DNA from: JANQPX01 sp050633905
Lineage (GTDB): Bacteria > Pseudomonadota > Alphaproteobacteria > Geminicoccales > Geminicoccaceae
Direction of reading: 5' to 3'
NCBI GenBank assembly: GCA_050633905.1
Contig: JBOEHJ010000082.1
Span: forward strand, 1-64,000
Length of the DNA stretch: 64,000 nt
Shown: positions 1 through 9,036 of the stretch, piece after piece
Numbering within the stretch: position 1 is the first letter of the stretch
Layout of the letters: every line of letters starts with the position of its first letter
The notes under the pieces: model-generated
Seen by the model: the letters and a program-made list of their open reading frames with translations, nothing else
Database searches by the model: none
Told to the model about the DNA's origin: nothing
Made by a program: the position numbers and the translations under genes

Positions 1-678
1 GACTTCAAGCCTTATGCCGATGAAACGCTGCCTGAAGGTGGGATGATTACCGAGATCGTGATGACGGCTTTTCGCGACCTTGGCTACGAGCCGATCGTCG
101 ACTTTCTCAATTGGCCCTCGGGTTACGATCTGACAAAGCGGGGAAAGTTCGCAGCAAATTGGGCCTGGGCGCCTACTGCTGAGCGAGAGGCCGATTTCTT
201 CTATTCCGATTCCCTGGCCGAAGATCTGACCTTTGCCTATTGGCATGTCGATCGCCCGCAAACATTCGAACAAATCGATGATATCAAAGGGTATCGTGTT
301 TGCCGGGCTGTCGATTACTACACCGAATTTATGGACCACCTGGTCGACAGCGGTGAAATCGAATTCACGCAGCCAAAAGACATCAATGAATGTTGGCGCG
401 GATTAGCCGATGGATCCTTCGATTTCGTGATTCAGGCCGAGTTTGCATCGGTGGCCCAGCATGCCGAGTTAGGACTGACGGATAAGATCATCAAATCGGA
501 TACCGTCGTCTCCAAGCAAAGCTATCACGCGATCTTTCCCAGAAGCATTTCTGAAAGCGAAAAGTTGAGGGATGATTTCGATCGAGCCTTTCGGAAAATG
601 GAGGAGACAGGAGCGCTCAATCAAATTGTCGAGCGACATCTGAAAGCCTTTTTTGCCGATTTCACGCCGCCATCTTGA
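1..678 (+). CDS. Family-3 solute-binding protein, 5' end outside window
   Basis: The reading frame is open from base 1 and begins mid-protein (DFKPYADETLPEGG), so the signal peptide and first residues lie upstream of the window. The rest has the layout of periplasmic family-3 (amino-acid type) binding proteins: an early 'PYAD..LPEGGMITEIV' ligand-site strand, a central 'IDDIKGYRVCRA' crossover corresponding to the usual 'DLKGKRVG' segment, and a C-terminal helix resembling 'F..A..KMEETGALNQIVERH'. No permease or ATPase gene follows, so a complete ABC importer is not visible here. A second homologue starts 277 bp downstream on the same strand, suggesting a paralogous pair. The ligand cannot be read from the sequence. 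Confidence 0.75.
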   Translation, partial: DFKPYADETLPEGGMITEIVMTAFRDLGYEPIVDFLNWPSGYDLTKRGKFAANWAWAPTAEREADFFYSDSLAEDLTFAYWHVDRPQTFEQIDDIKGYRVCRAVDYYTEFMDHLVDSGEIEFTQPKDINECWRGLADGSFDFVIQAEFASVAQHAELGLTDKIIKSDTVVSKQSYHAIFPRSISESEKLRDDFDRAFRKMEETGALNQIVERHLKAFFADFTPPS

Positions 679-955
679 CGAGGATCGATGAAGTACCGTC
701 ACCTATTTTTACAGTGTAGACCTGCTCAGTGGCGGCAATCCTTGCAGGGTGCGCATTAATAGTGCTGTAATTAACTTGTTCTATACTGTTAGCTTCGTCT
801 GTGACTTGTACCTGGACTATGGCAATGCGAACGGTGCGATCCGCTAAAGGTGTACAAAAACTAGATGATTCGAAATCTGAGAATTTAGTAGTGAAAAGGA
901 TTAGCTAACCTTGCAATAGAAAGTTGAATCAAGGTGCGGGGAGAAGAGATTCGTT

Positions 956-2036
956 ATGGGGTGCCGAATCCTTACTGTTGGCTTCACGATTGTTGGGATC
1001 GCCTTGTGGGCGGACCCTACCATTGGCGCAAGTCCGGCCGATATCGACCAAATCGTCGGTGTTACCGCAGGCTATGCCAAAGATGAAACGCACCCATGGG
1101 ATGCAGCGCTGCTGCCTGCCAGCCTGCCGGAATCCTTCGACCAGACAGGTGTGCTTGGAGACGGTGCGATTGGGGCCAATCGGCTTCTTGATGTGCCTGT
1201 CGCCCCCGAGGCACAGGAAGGGCCGATCGAGATCGAGGTGGCCGAGGCCCGATCGGCGGCTGTTGACGTCAAGCTTCTCGCACGTACCGATTTCTTGCCG
1301 TTCATTGATCCCGATCATCCCGAAGGCGGCGTCTTGGTCGGGATTATGCGGAGGGCTCTTGAGTCTGCCGGCTATAAACCGGTCCTCGACTTCTCTGGCT
1401 GGGAAGCGGACGGGACGCATTTCAGACGCGTGAACATTCTCTATCCACACGATCGAAGCAAAGAAGCCGAGTATCTTTTTTCAGTGCCAATCATGAATGT
1501 TGACGTCCGTGCCTACAGACATCGCGACAGCAAGATCAGCATTGGCGGTGTCGCTGATCTTGCTGGCCGTCGCGTTTGCGCCAGTCAGGCTTTTCTGGCG
1601 CAGACCGTGCATGCGCTGGGAAGCTCTGGCGATATCGATCCGATCGAGGGTGATCTCTCCAGCTGTTTCCAAGGCCTCCTCGATGGACAGCATGATATAG
1701 TCTTGGCGGAATGGGGAATTGGCGAAGTCTATGTCAACGAATTCGCTATAGAGNNCCTGGCTGACAGCGAGCGATGATGTGATCGAATTAGGTGGCCTTT
1801 ACGCTGTGATGCCGAAGTTGTCTCCCTACAGTACCGTCATGATGTACGATCTGAACGAAGCATTGACCGACATGCGGCAATCCGGTGAGCTTGAGGAGCT
1901 TCTCAAGGCGGATGAGAAAAGACGCAGCGCTTTCGTCTATGACAATTCCGTTCTGCGGCCGGAACTCACTTCGCCCCTGGAGGCGGAGAACCCGACGAGC
2001 GGCGATTCAGGGGCACCGAAAGGCGCGACAATGTGA
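956..2036 (+). CDS. Family-3 solute-binding protein, frame broken at an NN site
   Basis: Residues 1-25 form a signal peptide (start MGCRILTVG, ending near TIGA). An unusual ~80-residue spacer precedes the binding-protein fold, which starts at 'LLARTDFLPFIDPDHPEGG' and parallels the upstream paralogue. The frame runs to 1777, but the homologous C-terminal part (WLTASDDVIELGGLYAVMP... to the helix 'LNEALTDMRQSGELEELL') lies in the +1 frame up to 2036. The switch coincides with two undetermined bases at 1754-1755: if one of them is absent, or if two more bases are missing, the frame is restored. The gene is therefore probably intact, and the break reflects an unresolved sequence junction rather than a mutation. 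A real pseudogene remains possible. Confidence 0.65.
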
Positions 2037-2220
2037 CAACCGGTGATCATCGGGGCTTGTCGACATTCATATCGTCACTTGGGGCATTGTCAAATTAACC
2101 AAGTAATGGGCTCTGTAAGGTGGTTTTTTGGGATGGCATATAGCGCTAACACACTGAAAACTTGCGATTCCAATTTTCGGCCAGTGGTAGTAATCACAAG
2201 TAAAAATCGTTAAGTTGACA

Positions 2221-2826
2221 ACGCCGTCGCCAGGCGTCGATCTTTTTACTTTTCGCCCCAGGGCTGATGGTCCAAAGGAACGGGCTCCCATTGAAGAGGA
2301 CCAGGTTACGCTTTTGTCCGTCGGCCACCTGATCGAGCAAAAAGGCCATGACTTCGTGATCAAGGCCTTAGACTAACTCTCCAACACCAATCTCATTATT
2401 TCGGGCGACGGTCCGGCGCGCCGTCGTCTGAATGAGCTGGTCAAAGCCTTGGAATTGGCGTGCCGGGTGACGTTTTGAGGCGTCGTCGAACATCGGGCAC
2501 TTGCCGACCTCTCCAGCGCCGTCGATCTCCTGGTCCTCGTCTTATCACGGGAGGGCTGGCCGAATCTGCTGTAGGAATCACTGCCTTGTGGCACACCGGT
2601 TATCGCTAACAGAAACTGAGGAACGCCAGAGATCATGACATCGCCCGAAGCCGGATGCCTGATCGACCAACGGTCGCCAAGAGCCATTGCGGATGGTGTC
2701 AGAAATGTCCTTGTTGGCAAAGCTGACCCTACCAAGACAAGAGCCTTCGCCGAGGGGTTCTCATGGGATGCCACCACAGATGGGCAGCAACGCCTTCTTT
2801 GCGTCATGTTCGTGCGAACGGGCTGA
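2221..2826 (+). pseudogene. Decayed GT4-family glycosyltransferase (C-terminal half)
   Basis: One frame over this span encodes a recognisable C-terminal Rossmann domain of a GT4 glycosyltransferase: 'PGVDLFTFRPR' (cf. NGVD...F.P), 'LLSVGHLIEQKGHDFVIKAL', 'LIISGDGPARRRL', 'LSREGWPNLL*ESLPCGTPVIA', '*GTPEIMTSPEAGCLI' and 'AFAEGFSWDATTDGQ'. Four in-frame stops interrupt it: TAA 2374-2376, TGA 2476-2478, TAG 2572-2574 and TGA 2617-2619. At least two fall where the family usually has Trp or Leu. No frameshift is needed across about 600 bp. The N-terminal acceptor-binding half is absent upstream. This looks like an old glycan-biosynthesis gene decaying by point substitution, next to the GH10-like gene. 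Confidence 0.8.
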
Positions 2827-3082
2827 GAGGTCGAGATCGCTTCAACATGACCGGCAACATCTTTAAGCAGCCCAATTCCATTTTGAATCCAACCAGGGAT
2901 AGTTTTTGCGCGAGTTTCCGGGATAATCGCGTTTCTGATCACGGATATCGTGGCCTGTTCGTGTCATTTATAGTTGTCCCAAGGCCATCATCCAGCTTAG
3001 CTTAATGGACGCTATATCAGACCGTTTCTGATCAGATAGCCATGGGCAGATCAGTTAGTGTCAGTCGCCTTTTGGAGACACG

Positions 3083-4927
3083 ATGCGGGCTTGGATTTGC
3101 TGCGCGTTCTTAGTTTTTTTAGCCGCTTGTGATCAAGAACCTGTCACTAAGGGCCAACTCGCCTCCTGGGACGGGTCGGTCGGTCGTTTGGTGATCAATG
3201 GCAAGCGCCTGGAGGCTGCCCAGTTTACCCATCAAGCTGGTGCGAGCGCCGAAGATGGCACCATGTCGATCGTGCCAATCGCCGATATGTCCTTCGATCG
3301 AGCCCTTCGTCTCGAAACGCTTAGACAGCCATCAGCGCTGGACAGCCTCGAAGCCAGCTTAATGACGGAGCATCCGATAGATGCGGGGTCGTCCTGTTGG
3401 CTGCACTTGCAAGCAAGGGCAGCTCAGCCGCAAACTGAAACAGGTCTCGCGCGGCTCTTGATCGGCTTTCAGTCCGCCGAATCTCGACAACGGCCTCCTC
3501 TCGAGCATGAAATCTATGTCGAGCCTACTTGGACATCGATCGACATTCCTTTCAACATCCGCAGCGATTTCGATGAGGGTGAAGCGAAGGTGGTGTTCGG
3601 CGTGGGAACGCAGCTTCAAATCGTTGATGTCGGCAATATAGCACTTCGATGCTTCGATCCGGAGAACCTACCAACCAGCCTGCCAACGACCGCCTTTACC
3701 TATGCCGGACGTGCTGAGGATGCGCCTTGGCGCGAGGTCGCCGAAGGCAGGATCGATCGCTATCGACGCAGTGAGGTCGCCATCAAAGTTGTTGACGCCG
3801 ATGATCAGCCCGTCCCAGATGCGGAAATTCATGTGTTGATGACACGCCATGACTTCAAATTTGGTGCTGCGATCGATGCGGAGCTGCTGGCAGGCGCAAG
3901 CCCAGGCGGTGGGCCCGGTCAATATGATGAGGAGGACACGACCCGTTATCGAAAGGTTCTGCAGGAGCTCTTCAATACCGCCACCTTTGAAAATGGCTTG
4001 AGTTGGGCAGCCTGGTCGGATGACGCGCAGCGCCGTGTAACCGAAGATGCACTTGCTTGGGTCAAGTCCCTCGATCTGGAACTCCGAGGCAGCTCTTTGG
4101 TTCCCGGTGATTGGTCCGATTTGCCTCTAGACCTACAGAACAAAAGTGAAGATCCGAACCTTGTCCGAGCAGCAGTGATTGAGCGGATCCGGACCATGGT
4201 GGGTGATCTCGATGGACAGGTTGAGGCATGGGATGTCACGGATCGACCTGGTGGACGCCATGATCTTACGGCCCTTCTTGGCGCTGAGGAGCTGGATGAG
4301 TGGTTTAGACAGGCGCGAGCTGCTGCACCGCAGTCCAGGCTCTATCTTAACGAGGATGATGTTCTCGCCGGCGATGGATTGGTGCAGCTCGTGAGCATCC
4401 TTGATCAATTGACGGATCGAGAGGTGCCGATTGATGCAATCGGGATCAAAGGGCATTTCAACGAACAACCACCGTCAATTCAGATTTTGAGTGATCGTCT
4501 CGACCAACTGGCCAGCTTCGAGCTCCCCATGATGATCACCGAGTTCGATATGGAGACCAGCGACCCGGCACTCCATGCAGACTTTACCCGCGATCTGATG
4601 ACGTTGGCTTTCAGCCATCCATCGGTCGAGGGCTTTGTCTTCTGGGGTTTTTGGGAAGGCCGGCAGTCGATTCCAGGCGCTGCGATGTATGATGAGAACT
4701 GGACCACCAAGCCTGTCGGCGAGATCTACCGCGACCTCGTGCTTGGTCGTTGGTGGACCGACGACGTTGCGCTGACTAATGTCGATGGCGAGCTTCTGAC
4801 CCGCGCTTTTCTCGGCGATTATGTTATCACCGCAAGAAAGAATGATCTGTCGGCAACGACAACGCTCAATCTTGGAAGAGACGGGATCAGCATTACGCTT
4901 AAGCTGGCTAAGGGGACTTCCGGGTAG
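3083..4927 (+). CDS. GH10-like lipoprotein with N-terminal carbohydrate-binding-like domain, altered catalytic site
   Basis: The 614-residue product begins with a lipoprotein signal (lipobox FLAAC, Cys16). Residues ~55-190 look like a beta-sandwich carbohydrate-binding module ('SCWLHLQARAAQP', 'HEIYVEPTWTSIDIPF'). Residues ~255-555 match the TIM barrel of glycoside hydrolase family 10: 'FKFGAAID', 'FNTATFENGLSW', 'LELRGSSLV', 'VEAWDVTDRPG', 'RLYLNEDDV', 'AIGIKGHF', 'MMITEFDME', 'VEGFVFWGFWEG'. The nucleophile Glu487 in ITEFD is kept. The acid/base Glu normally found in 'WDVVNE' is replaced: the segment reads WDVTDR (383-388). Activity as a standard xylanase is therefore doubtful; it may bind glycan or use another residue. 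A role with an exopolysaccharide is inferred only from the neighbouring glycosyltransferase remnant. Confidence 0.8.
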   Translation: MRAWICCAFLVFLAACDQEPVTKGQLASWDGSVGRLVINGKRLEAAQFTHQAGASAEDGTMSIVPIADMSFDRALRLETLRQPSALDSLEASLMTEHPIDAGSSCWLHLQARAAQPQTETGLARLLIGFQSAESRQRPPLEHEIYVEPTWTSIDIPFNIRSDFDEGEAKVVFGVGTQLQIVDVGNIALRCFDPENLPTSLPTTAFTYAGRAEDAPWREVAEGRIDRYRRSEVAIKVVDADDQPVPDAEIHVLMTRHDFKFGAAIDAELLAGASPGGGPGQYDEEDTTRYRKVLQELFNTATFENGLSWAAWSDDAQRRVTEDALAWVKSLDLELRGSSLVPGDWSDLPLDLQNKSEDPNLVRAAVIERIRTMVGDLDGQVEAWDVTDRPGGRHDLTALLGAEELDEWFRQARAAAPQSRLYLNEDDVLAGDGLVQLVSILDQLTDREVPIDAIGIKGHFNEQPPSIQILSDRLDQLASFELPMMITEFDMETSDPALHADFTRDLMTLAFSHPSVEGFVFWGFWEGRQSIPGAAMYDENWTTKPVGEIYRDLVLGRWWTDDVALTNVDGELLTRAFLGDYVITARKNDLSATTTLNLGRDGISITLKLAKGTSG

Positions 4928-5138
4928 GCTTATCAACTTATCGATCAATGACNNGAGGTTACATAAACACCGCTTTCTTTGGCCAGGATTGCTGGACAAA
5001 AATTGTACATCAACAGCTTGGTAAATACTTTCTTAGCATGCTCAGTTCGAACGAGTCCTGATAAGGAAACGCATACTTATGGACTCCTGAGCTTTTCCAT
5101 CGAAGTCTGCAGGAACCAAATGATGTGGTCACACCACT
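4928..5138. other. Convergent spacer with NN site and operator-like element
   Basis: This spacer separates the 3' ends of the GH10-like gene and gshA. It holds undetermined bases at 4953-4954 and, abutting the gshA stop, one copy of the GTGGT-N3-ACCAC element (5116-5138). No terminator with a T-run is evident. Confidence 0.6.
5116..5138 (-). promoter_or_regulatory. GTGGT-N3-ACCAC element, copy a
   Basis: On the minus strand this reads GTGGTGTGACCACATCATT, identical over the shared length to copy b at 36726. The core is a perfect 5-bp inverted repeat with a 3-base spacer, the form typical of FadR-subfamily GntR operators (TGGT-N3-ACCA). It lies immediately after the gshA stop codon, which is odd for an operator because no gene start is adjacent. 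Confidence 0.5.
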
Positions 5139-6506
5139 CTAGTAAGCAAATTCGGCGAAAATCGGCTCGATGGAGCCCTGCCATCGACCACGGAAAGCAT
5201 CAAGCTTGTCTTCAGCCGGCGTTTGGCCTCGATCGATCACCCCACGAAGTGAGGTTAGAAACTGACGCTCATCCTGGGCGGCCCAATCTTCCTCAGCGCG
5301 CGCTCTTAGGCCCGCATCGGCGAGATCGAGCATGTCTTTAGCGATGTCCAAAACGGTGCGGTCACGAAAAGGGGTCGCAAGACCTGTCCTAGGAACTTGG
5401 TCACGAAGGCCCTGATGCTCTTCCAATGTCCAATCCTTCACCAAATCCCAAGCGGCGTCCAAGCTGGATTGATCGTAAAGCACACCCACCCAGATCGCGG
5501 GAAGCGCGCATAATGATCGCCAAGGTCCACCATCGGCTCCTCTCATCTCCAAGAAGCGCTTCATGCGCACTTCCGGGAACAGCGTCGTAAGGTGGTCATC
5601 CCAATCGGTAATTGTCGGCACTTCGCCGGGCAGGGCAGGCAGTTTGCCATCCAGGAAGTCTCGAAAGCTCTGGCCACTGGCATCGATGTAGACACCATCG
5701 CGATAGACGAAATACATCGGCGTATCGAGAACATGATCGGCGTAGCGCTCGAAACTCATGCCGTCTTCAAACACGAAGGGCAGTATACCTGTGCGGTCCG
5801 GATCGGTGTCAGTCCAGATATGACTGCGATAACTGACGAAGCCATTGGGCTTGCCATCGGTGAATGGACTATTGGCGAAAAGTGCTGTGACGATGGGTTG
5901 CAAGGCGAGACTGACACGGAATTTCTGCACCATGTCGCTTTCTGAGCCAAAGTCGAGATTGGTCTGGATAGTACAGGTGCGAAGCATCATATCAAGGCCG
6001 AGATTGCCCATTTTTTGCATATATTCACGCATTATCTTGTAGCGTCCTTTTGGCATCCAGGGGATGTCGTCGCGACGCCATTTCGGCTGAAAGCCCATGC
6101 CCAGCATGCCAATGCCGAGTGGTTCAGCGACAGTGCGGACCTGATCTAGATGCTCATGAACCTCAGAACAGGTCTCATGCAATGTCTTCACCGGTGCTCC
6201 TGAGAGCTCAAATTGGCCGCCTGGCTCCAAACTCACACTGGCACCACCCTTTATTAGAGCGATGGGCAAGCCTTTCTCATTAACCCTTTCCCAGCCAAAT
6301 TGATCGGCAAGGCCATCCAATAGGGCGCGAATTCCGAATGCCCCTTCATATGGCAGGGGCTTGAGATCGCTATGGCAATAGGCGAATTTCTCATGTTCCG
6401 TGCCAATGCGCCATTTGGATTTTGGCTTTGAACCCGCTTCAAGATGCTCAATCAGCTGGCGGTAATCAGTGATCACTTCGCCTTGTTCCGAGGGAGGCGC
6501 CGACAT
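5139..6506 (-). CDS. gshA: Glutamate-cysteine ligase (plant/alphaproteobacterial GCS2 type)
   Basis: It catalyses the ATP-dependent joining of glutamate and cysteine, the first step of glutathione synthesis, in the cytoplasm. Family signatures include 'WRIGTEHEKFAY' near the N-terminus, 'GASVSLEPGGQFELSGAP', 'MGFQPKW', 'KGRYKIMREYM', 'LRTCTIQTNLDFGSE', 'VSYRSHIWTDTDPDR' and 'RFLEMRGADGGP'. The frame is open 38 codons further upstream, but ATG at 6506 is preceded at six bases by AGGAG and gives 455 residues, the usual size for this family; an ATG at 6527 lacks this spacing. The gene is monocistronic on the minus strand, and no gshB is nearby. Confidence 0.95.
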   Translation of the reverse strand: MSAPPSEQGEVITDYRQLIEHLEAGSKPKSKWRIGTEHEKFAYCHSDLKPLPYEGAFGIRALLDGLADQFGWERVNEKGLPIALIKGGASVSLEPGGQFELSGAPVKTLHETCSEVHEHLDQVRTVAEPLGIGMLGMGFQPKWRRDDIPWMPKGRYKIMREYMQKMGNLGLDMMLRTCTIQTNLDFGSESDMVQKFRVSLALQPIVTALFANSPFTDGKPNGFVSYRSHIWTDTDPDRTGILPFVFEDGMSFERYADHVLDTPMYFVYRDGVYIDASGQSFRDFLDGKLPALPGEVPTITDWDDHLTTLFPEVRMKRFLEMRGADGGPWRSLCALPAIWVGVLYDQSSLDAAWDLVKDWTLEEHQGLRDQVPRTGLATPFRDRTVLDIAKDMLDLADAGLRARAEEDWAAQDERQFLTSLRGVIDRGQTPAEDKLDAFRGRWQGSIEPIFAEFAY

Positions 6507-6990
6507 CGCATTCTCCTGATAAGCCATCTTACTGGCGGTGACATTGGCAAAGGCCGTAGCTGAGCCTGATTGCTTGCTGTCGTCAAGCCGACGATCGGCC
6601 ATCTTAGAGCAATTCCACAAGGGCTTTGGTCTTTATAAGTCAGTTTCAAAAGTCATCGCGTGATTTCATCGCCTTACCCATGGGTGAATGGGAGCAGCCT
6701 AATGCGCCGACCGTGGCTTCGGCTTTCTGACTGGTTCACGTAAGGATCAAAATCCGGGACGGAAGATCACATTGAAGGAGGTGTAATTGCCATCAAGCGA
6801 ATGACGAGAGTATGCACGATGGTTGCCCCCAGCTTAGACAACTATCCTCCAGCTAACCACGCGCCATCACGCTCCCTTGAAACCCTCCGTAGCGATGTCA
6901 CCGATACACCTAAGAAAATTGTTGCTGCGGAAAGTCTACAATTAGAATTGGTCAACATAACCCGGACGGCCACATGAGCCATGACGCCAA
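6507..6990. other. Spacer without a confident gene; orphan Shine-Dalgarno
   Basis: No confident gene lies between the gshA start and the 3' end of the acetyltransferase gene. A perfect AAGGAGG (6775-6781, plus strand) stands upstream of a 58-codon open frame from ATG 6801 to TGA 6975-6977, but the 19-base gap to that ATG is too long. A closer TTG (6787) opens only five codons. It could be a rare-start small peptide or coincidence. The gshA promoter should also lie here. Confidence 0.35.
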
Positions 6991-8172
6991 TCATGATGGA
7001 GAGAGCTTTCGGACGGACCTTGTCAACTCTTGACCCAAATTGATGCGATCTGCCGTTGACGTGGCAAACTGGGCAAAACCATCAAGGCGTTTGTAGGCGC
7101 AGGCGAGGATGGCATGCTTCGTTGTGCGGGACAGGAGTAGCATGTCGACTTCGCTTCTTTCATGATTAGCAAACCCGACCCTGGAATCATCGAAGCCGTT
7201 GTTCAAAATGATCAATCTTGGTCGAGATGGTCTGTCGTAAAGATCTTTAATGGTCTCGCTCATCAAGGTCGTGCCCACCGACCAATAGTGATATTCGGGA
7301 TCGATGACAGTATGAGTGAGTTGCCAGTGCGCGTCTTGCTGATAGCCGATCATCATGGCGACAGGACGGCCTGAGCAGAAGAGGACATAGCTGCGAAGCC
7401 AAGCATGACGCGCTGCGAGGCGAAGGCGTTTAGCGAAGGTGACACGACTTTCCGGGCGACTTATCCGAAGGTCGTGCGGCGCAATCCGATTAACAATGTC
7501 GAGGAGACCATCAACATCGCTTTCGCACCTAAAGCAAGTGACATGAACATCGTCGGCAAAGTCCCTGAGAAGCCTCTTTCGGCAATGTCCCAGCACCTTC
7601 CTCGCTTCACCTCCCAGTTGGTCCAGATAGATCTCCAACGTCGCTGGCAATAGAATGGCTTGGCGTTCAATGAAGGAGGCCTGCATGGCGGGCAGAAATG
7701 TCTGGCTCATGTCTAGATTGTTGAGCAGGAGTTGGTGAAACGGACTATTGAGAGGAACGTTCTCGATCCCGATCGCATCCAATGAAGTGGAAAAGTGCTG
7801 TTTGACAGCATTGATCAAGGCCGACGCCAAACTCCGCCAGATTTCACTTCCCTCCTGCACGCCAACAATGAGAGGGGCAGACCGGAGATTGTAACGCTTG
7901 AGCGGACGTCGATAATAGGTAAGGTTACCAAACTGAAAGCGTAGCGCCTGGGATCGGTAAGAAAGCAATGCAAATCCCAGAATTCCTTGATCAGTGGTCA
8001 AGCGAAAAGCCGCTATCGCCTGCTGGGCGCCATCATCTTGGAGAGCCCACTCCAAATCATGATCAAGTCGCCTCTCATTGGTCTTGCCAACAACCATTCT
8101 TGCAAAATGGATGGCATCTTCACGAGCGGCATCATTCGAAAGATCAACAGCGGTCCAATTCGTCTCATTCAA
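6991..8172 (-). CDS. FemAB/BioF2-like GNAT acetyltransferase
   Basis: The product is about 393 residues (TTG start at 8172; an internal ATG at 8097 is an alternative, and neither has a clear Shine-Dalgarno). The C-terminal half resembles the 'BioF2-like acetyltransferase' (FemAB-type GNAT) domain: a run 'GEARKVLGHCRKRLLRDF' typical of the region before the acyl-CoA core, then 'LRSYVLFCSGRPVAMMIGYQQDAHW' and 'VIDPEYHYWSVGTTLMSETIKDL', the last matching the usual 'YDPAYAKYSPGTLLL' strand-helix. Such enzymes are often found with polysaccharide genes and may acylate sugars or amino groups, but the substrate here is unknown. It is transcribed away from the cytosine deaminase gene across an AT-rich spacer. 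Confidence 0.65.
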   Translation of the reverse strand: MNETNWTAVDLSNDAAREDAIHFARMVVGKTNERRLDHDLEWALQDDGAQQAIAAFRLTTDQGILGFALLSYRSQALRFQFGNLTYYRRPLKRYNLRSAPLIVGVQEGSEIWRSLASALINAVKQHFSTSLDAIGIENVPLNSPFHQLLLNNLDMSQTFLPAMQASFIERQAILLPATLEIYLDQLGGEARKVLGHCRKRLLRDFADDVHVTCFRCESDVDGLLDIVNRIAPHDLRISRPESRVTFAKRLRLAARHAWLRSYVLFCSGRPVAMMIGYQQDAHWQLTHTVIDPEYHYWSVGTTLMSETIKDLYDRPSRPRLIILNNGFDDSRVGFANHERSEVDMLLLSRTTKHAILACAYKRLDGFAQFATSTADRINLGQELTRSVRKLSPS

Positions 8173-8376
8173 TAGCTAGGACTCAAAGAAACCAAAAGCG
8201 TACAGAAAAGGAATTTTAATCAACTATAGATATTATGACTATTCTTAAAGCAACCCCGAGATGTAGATTTCCCCCCGAAAGAAAATTGAAGGCCTTGTCG
8301 ATCTCTGGAGCCCGCATTGTCTGCTGGTGACAGGGGGCGTAGGCTGGGAGGAGAACCGTTTTTTGGGGAGAAGGGC

Positions 8377-8835
8377 ATGCCCTTTGCAGATGGCAGCGAT
8401 GACGATAGACGCTTTATGTCTTTAGCCCTAGATGAAGCAAGGGTTGGCTATGAAGAGGGCGGCGTTCCCGTAGGCTCTGTCCTGGTTGAAGAGGGTAGCC
8501 TCTTGGCGAAAGGCCACAATCGTCGCGTCCAGGAAGGCGACCCAATTGCGCATGGTGAAATGGACTGCCTTCGCCGCGCTGGCCGCCGGCCCCACTATCG
8601 GAACATGACGCTCTACACGACATTGAGCCCTTGCATGATGTGTACAGGAACCATCCTGCAATTCGCCATTCCCCGTGTGGTGGTGGGGGAACGGCAGAAC
8701 TTCGAAGGCAATTGTGATTTCCTCGCTGAACGCGGCGTTGAGGTCGTCCTGCTGAACGATCCGGGTTGCATCGACCTGATGAAGCACTTCATCCAGGAGA
8801 AACCGGATCTCTGGAACGAAGACATTACCGAATAG
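8377..8835 (+). CDS. Cytosine deaminase, fungal Fcy1-like
   Basis: This zinc-dependent cytidine-deaminase-fold enzyme is expected to convert cytosine to uracil and ammonia. Zinc ligands are visible: His59 and catalytic Glu61 in 'AHGEMDCL', and Cys86/Cys89 in 'TTLSPCMMCTG'. The C-terminal half tracks yeast cytosine deaminase closely ('IPRVVVGERQNFEGN', 'GVEVVLLNDPGCIDLMKHFI', 'P.LWNEDI.E'), unlike E. coli CodA, which is unrelated, or TadA, which lacks this tail. ATG 8377 has GGGGAG six bases upstream and gives 152 residues, near the fungal length of 158; the frame extends 20 codons further upstream without support. It stands alone. Together with the urate genes it fits nucleobase salvage. Confidence 0.85.
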   Translation: MPFADGSDDDRRFMSLALDEARVGYEEGGVPVGSVLVEEGSLLAKGHNRRVQEGDPIAHGEMDCLRRAGRRPHYRNMTLYTTLSPCMMCTGTILQFAIPRVVVGERQNFEGNCDFLAERGVEVVLLNDPGCIDLMKHFIQEKPDLWNEDITE

Positions 8836-9036
8836 TCATCCAGTCAATCCGGGTATTTTGACCTTTCACCTGTAGCCACGCTCAGCATGCTCTATGCATG
8901 ATGAGAGCTTGCTCGTCGGATCCAGCCTCTAGGATTAGGAGGGGTGGCCCTTTTCCCACAGGAGTTCCTCAAACCTACCGACCAAATTAGGCGGTGGGGC
9001 GGGAGAGGGAGCAGAGCACATCGCGCCGGCTGCACT

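Noticed and set aside
5116..5138. Rho-independent terminator after gshA
   Set aside because: The stem is only 5-6 bp with a 3-base loop and no T-run, and the same sequence occurs upstream of genes.
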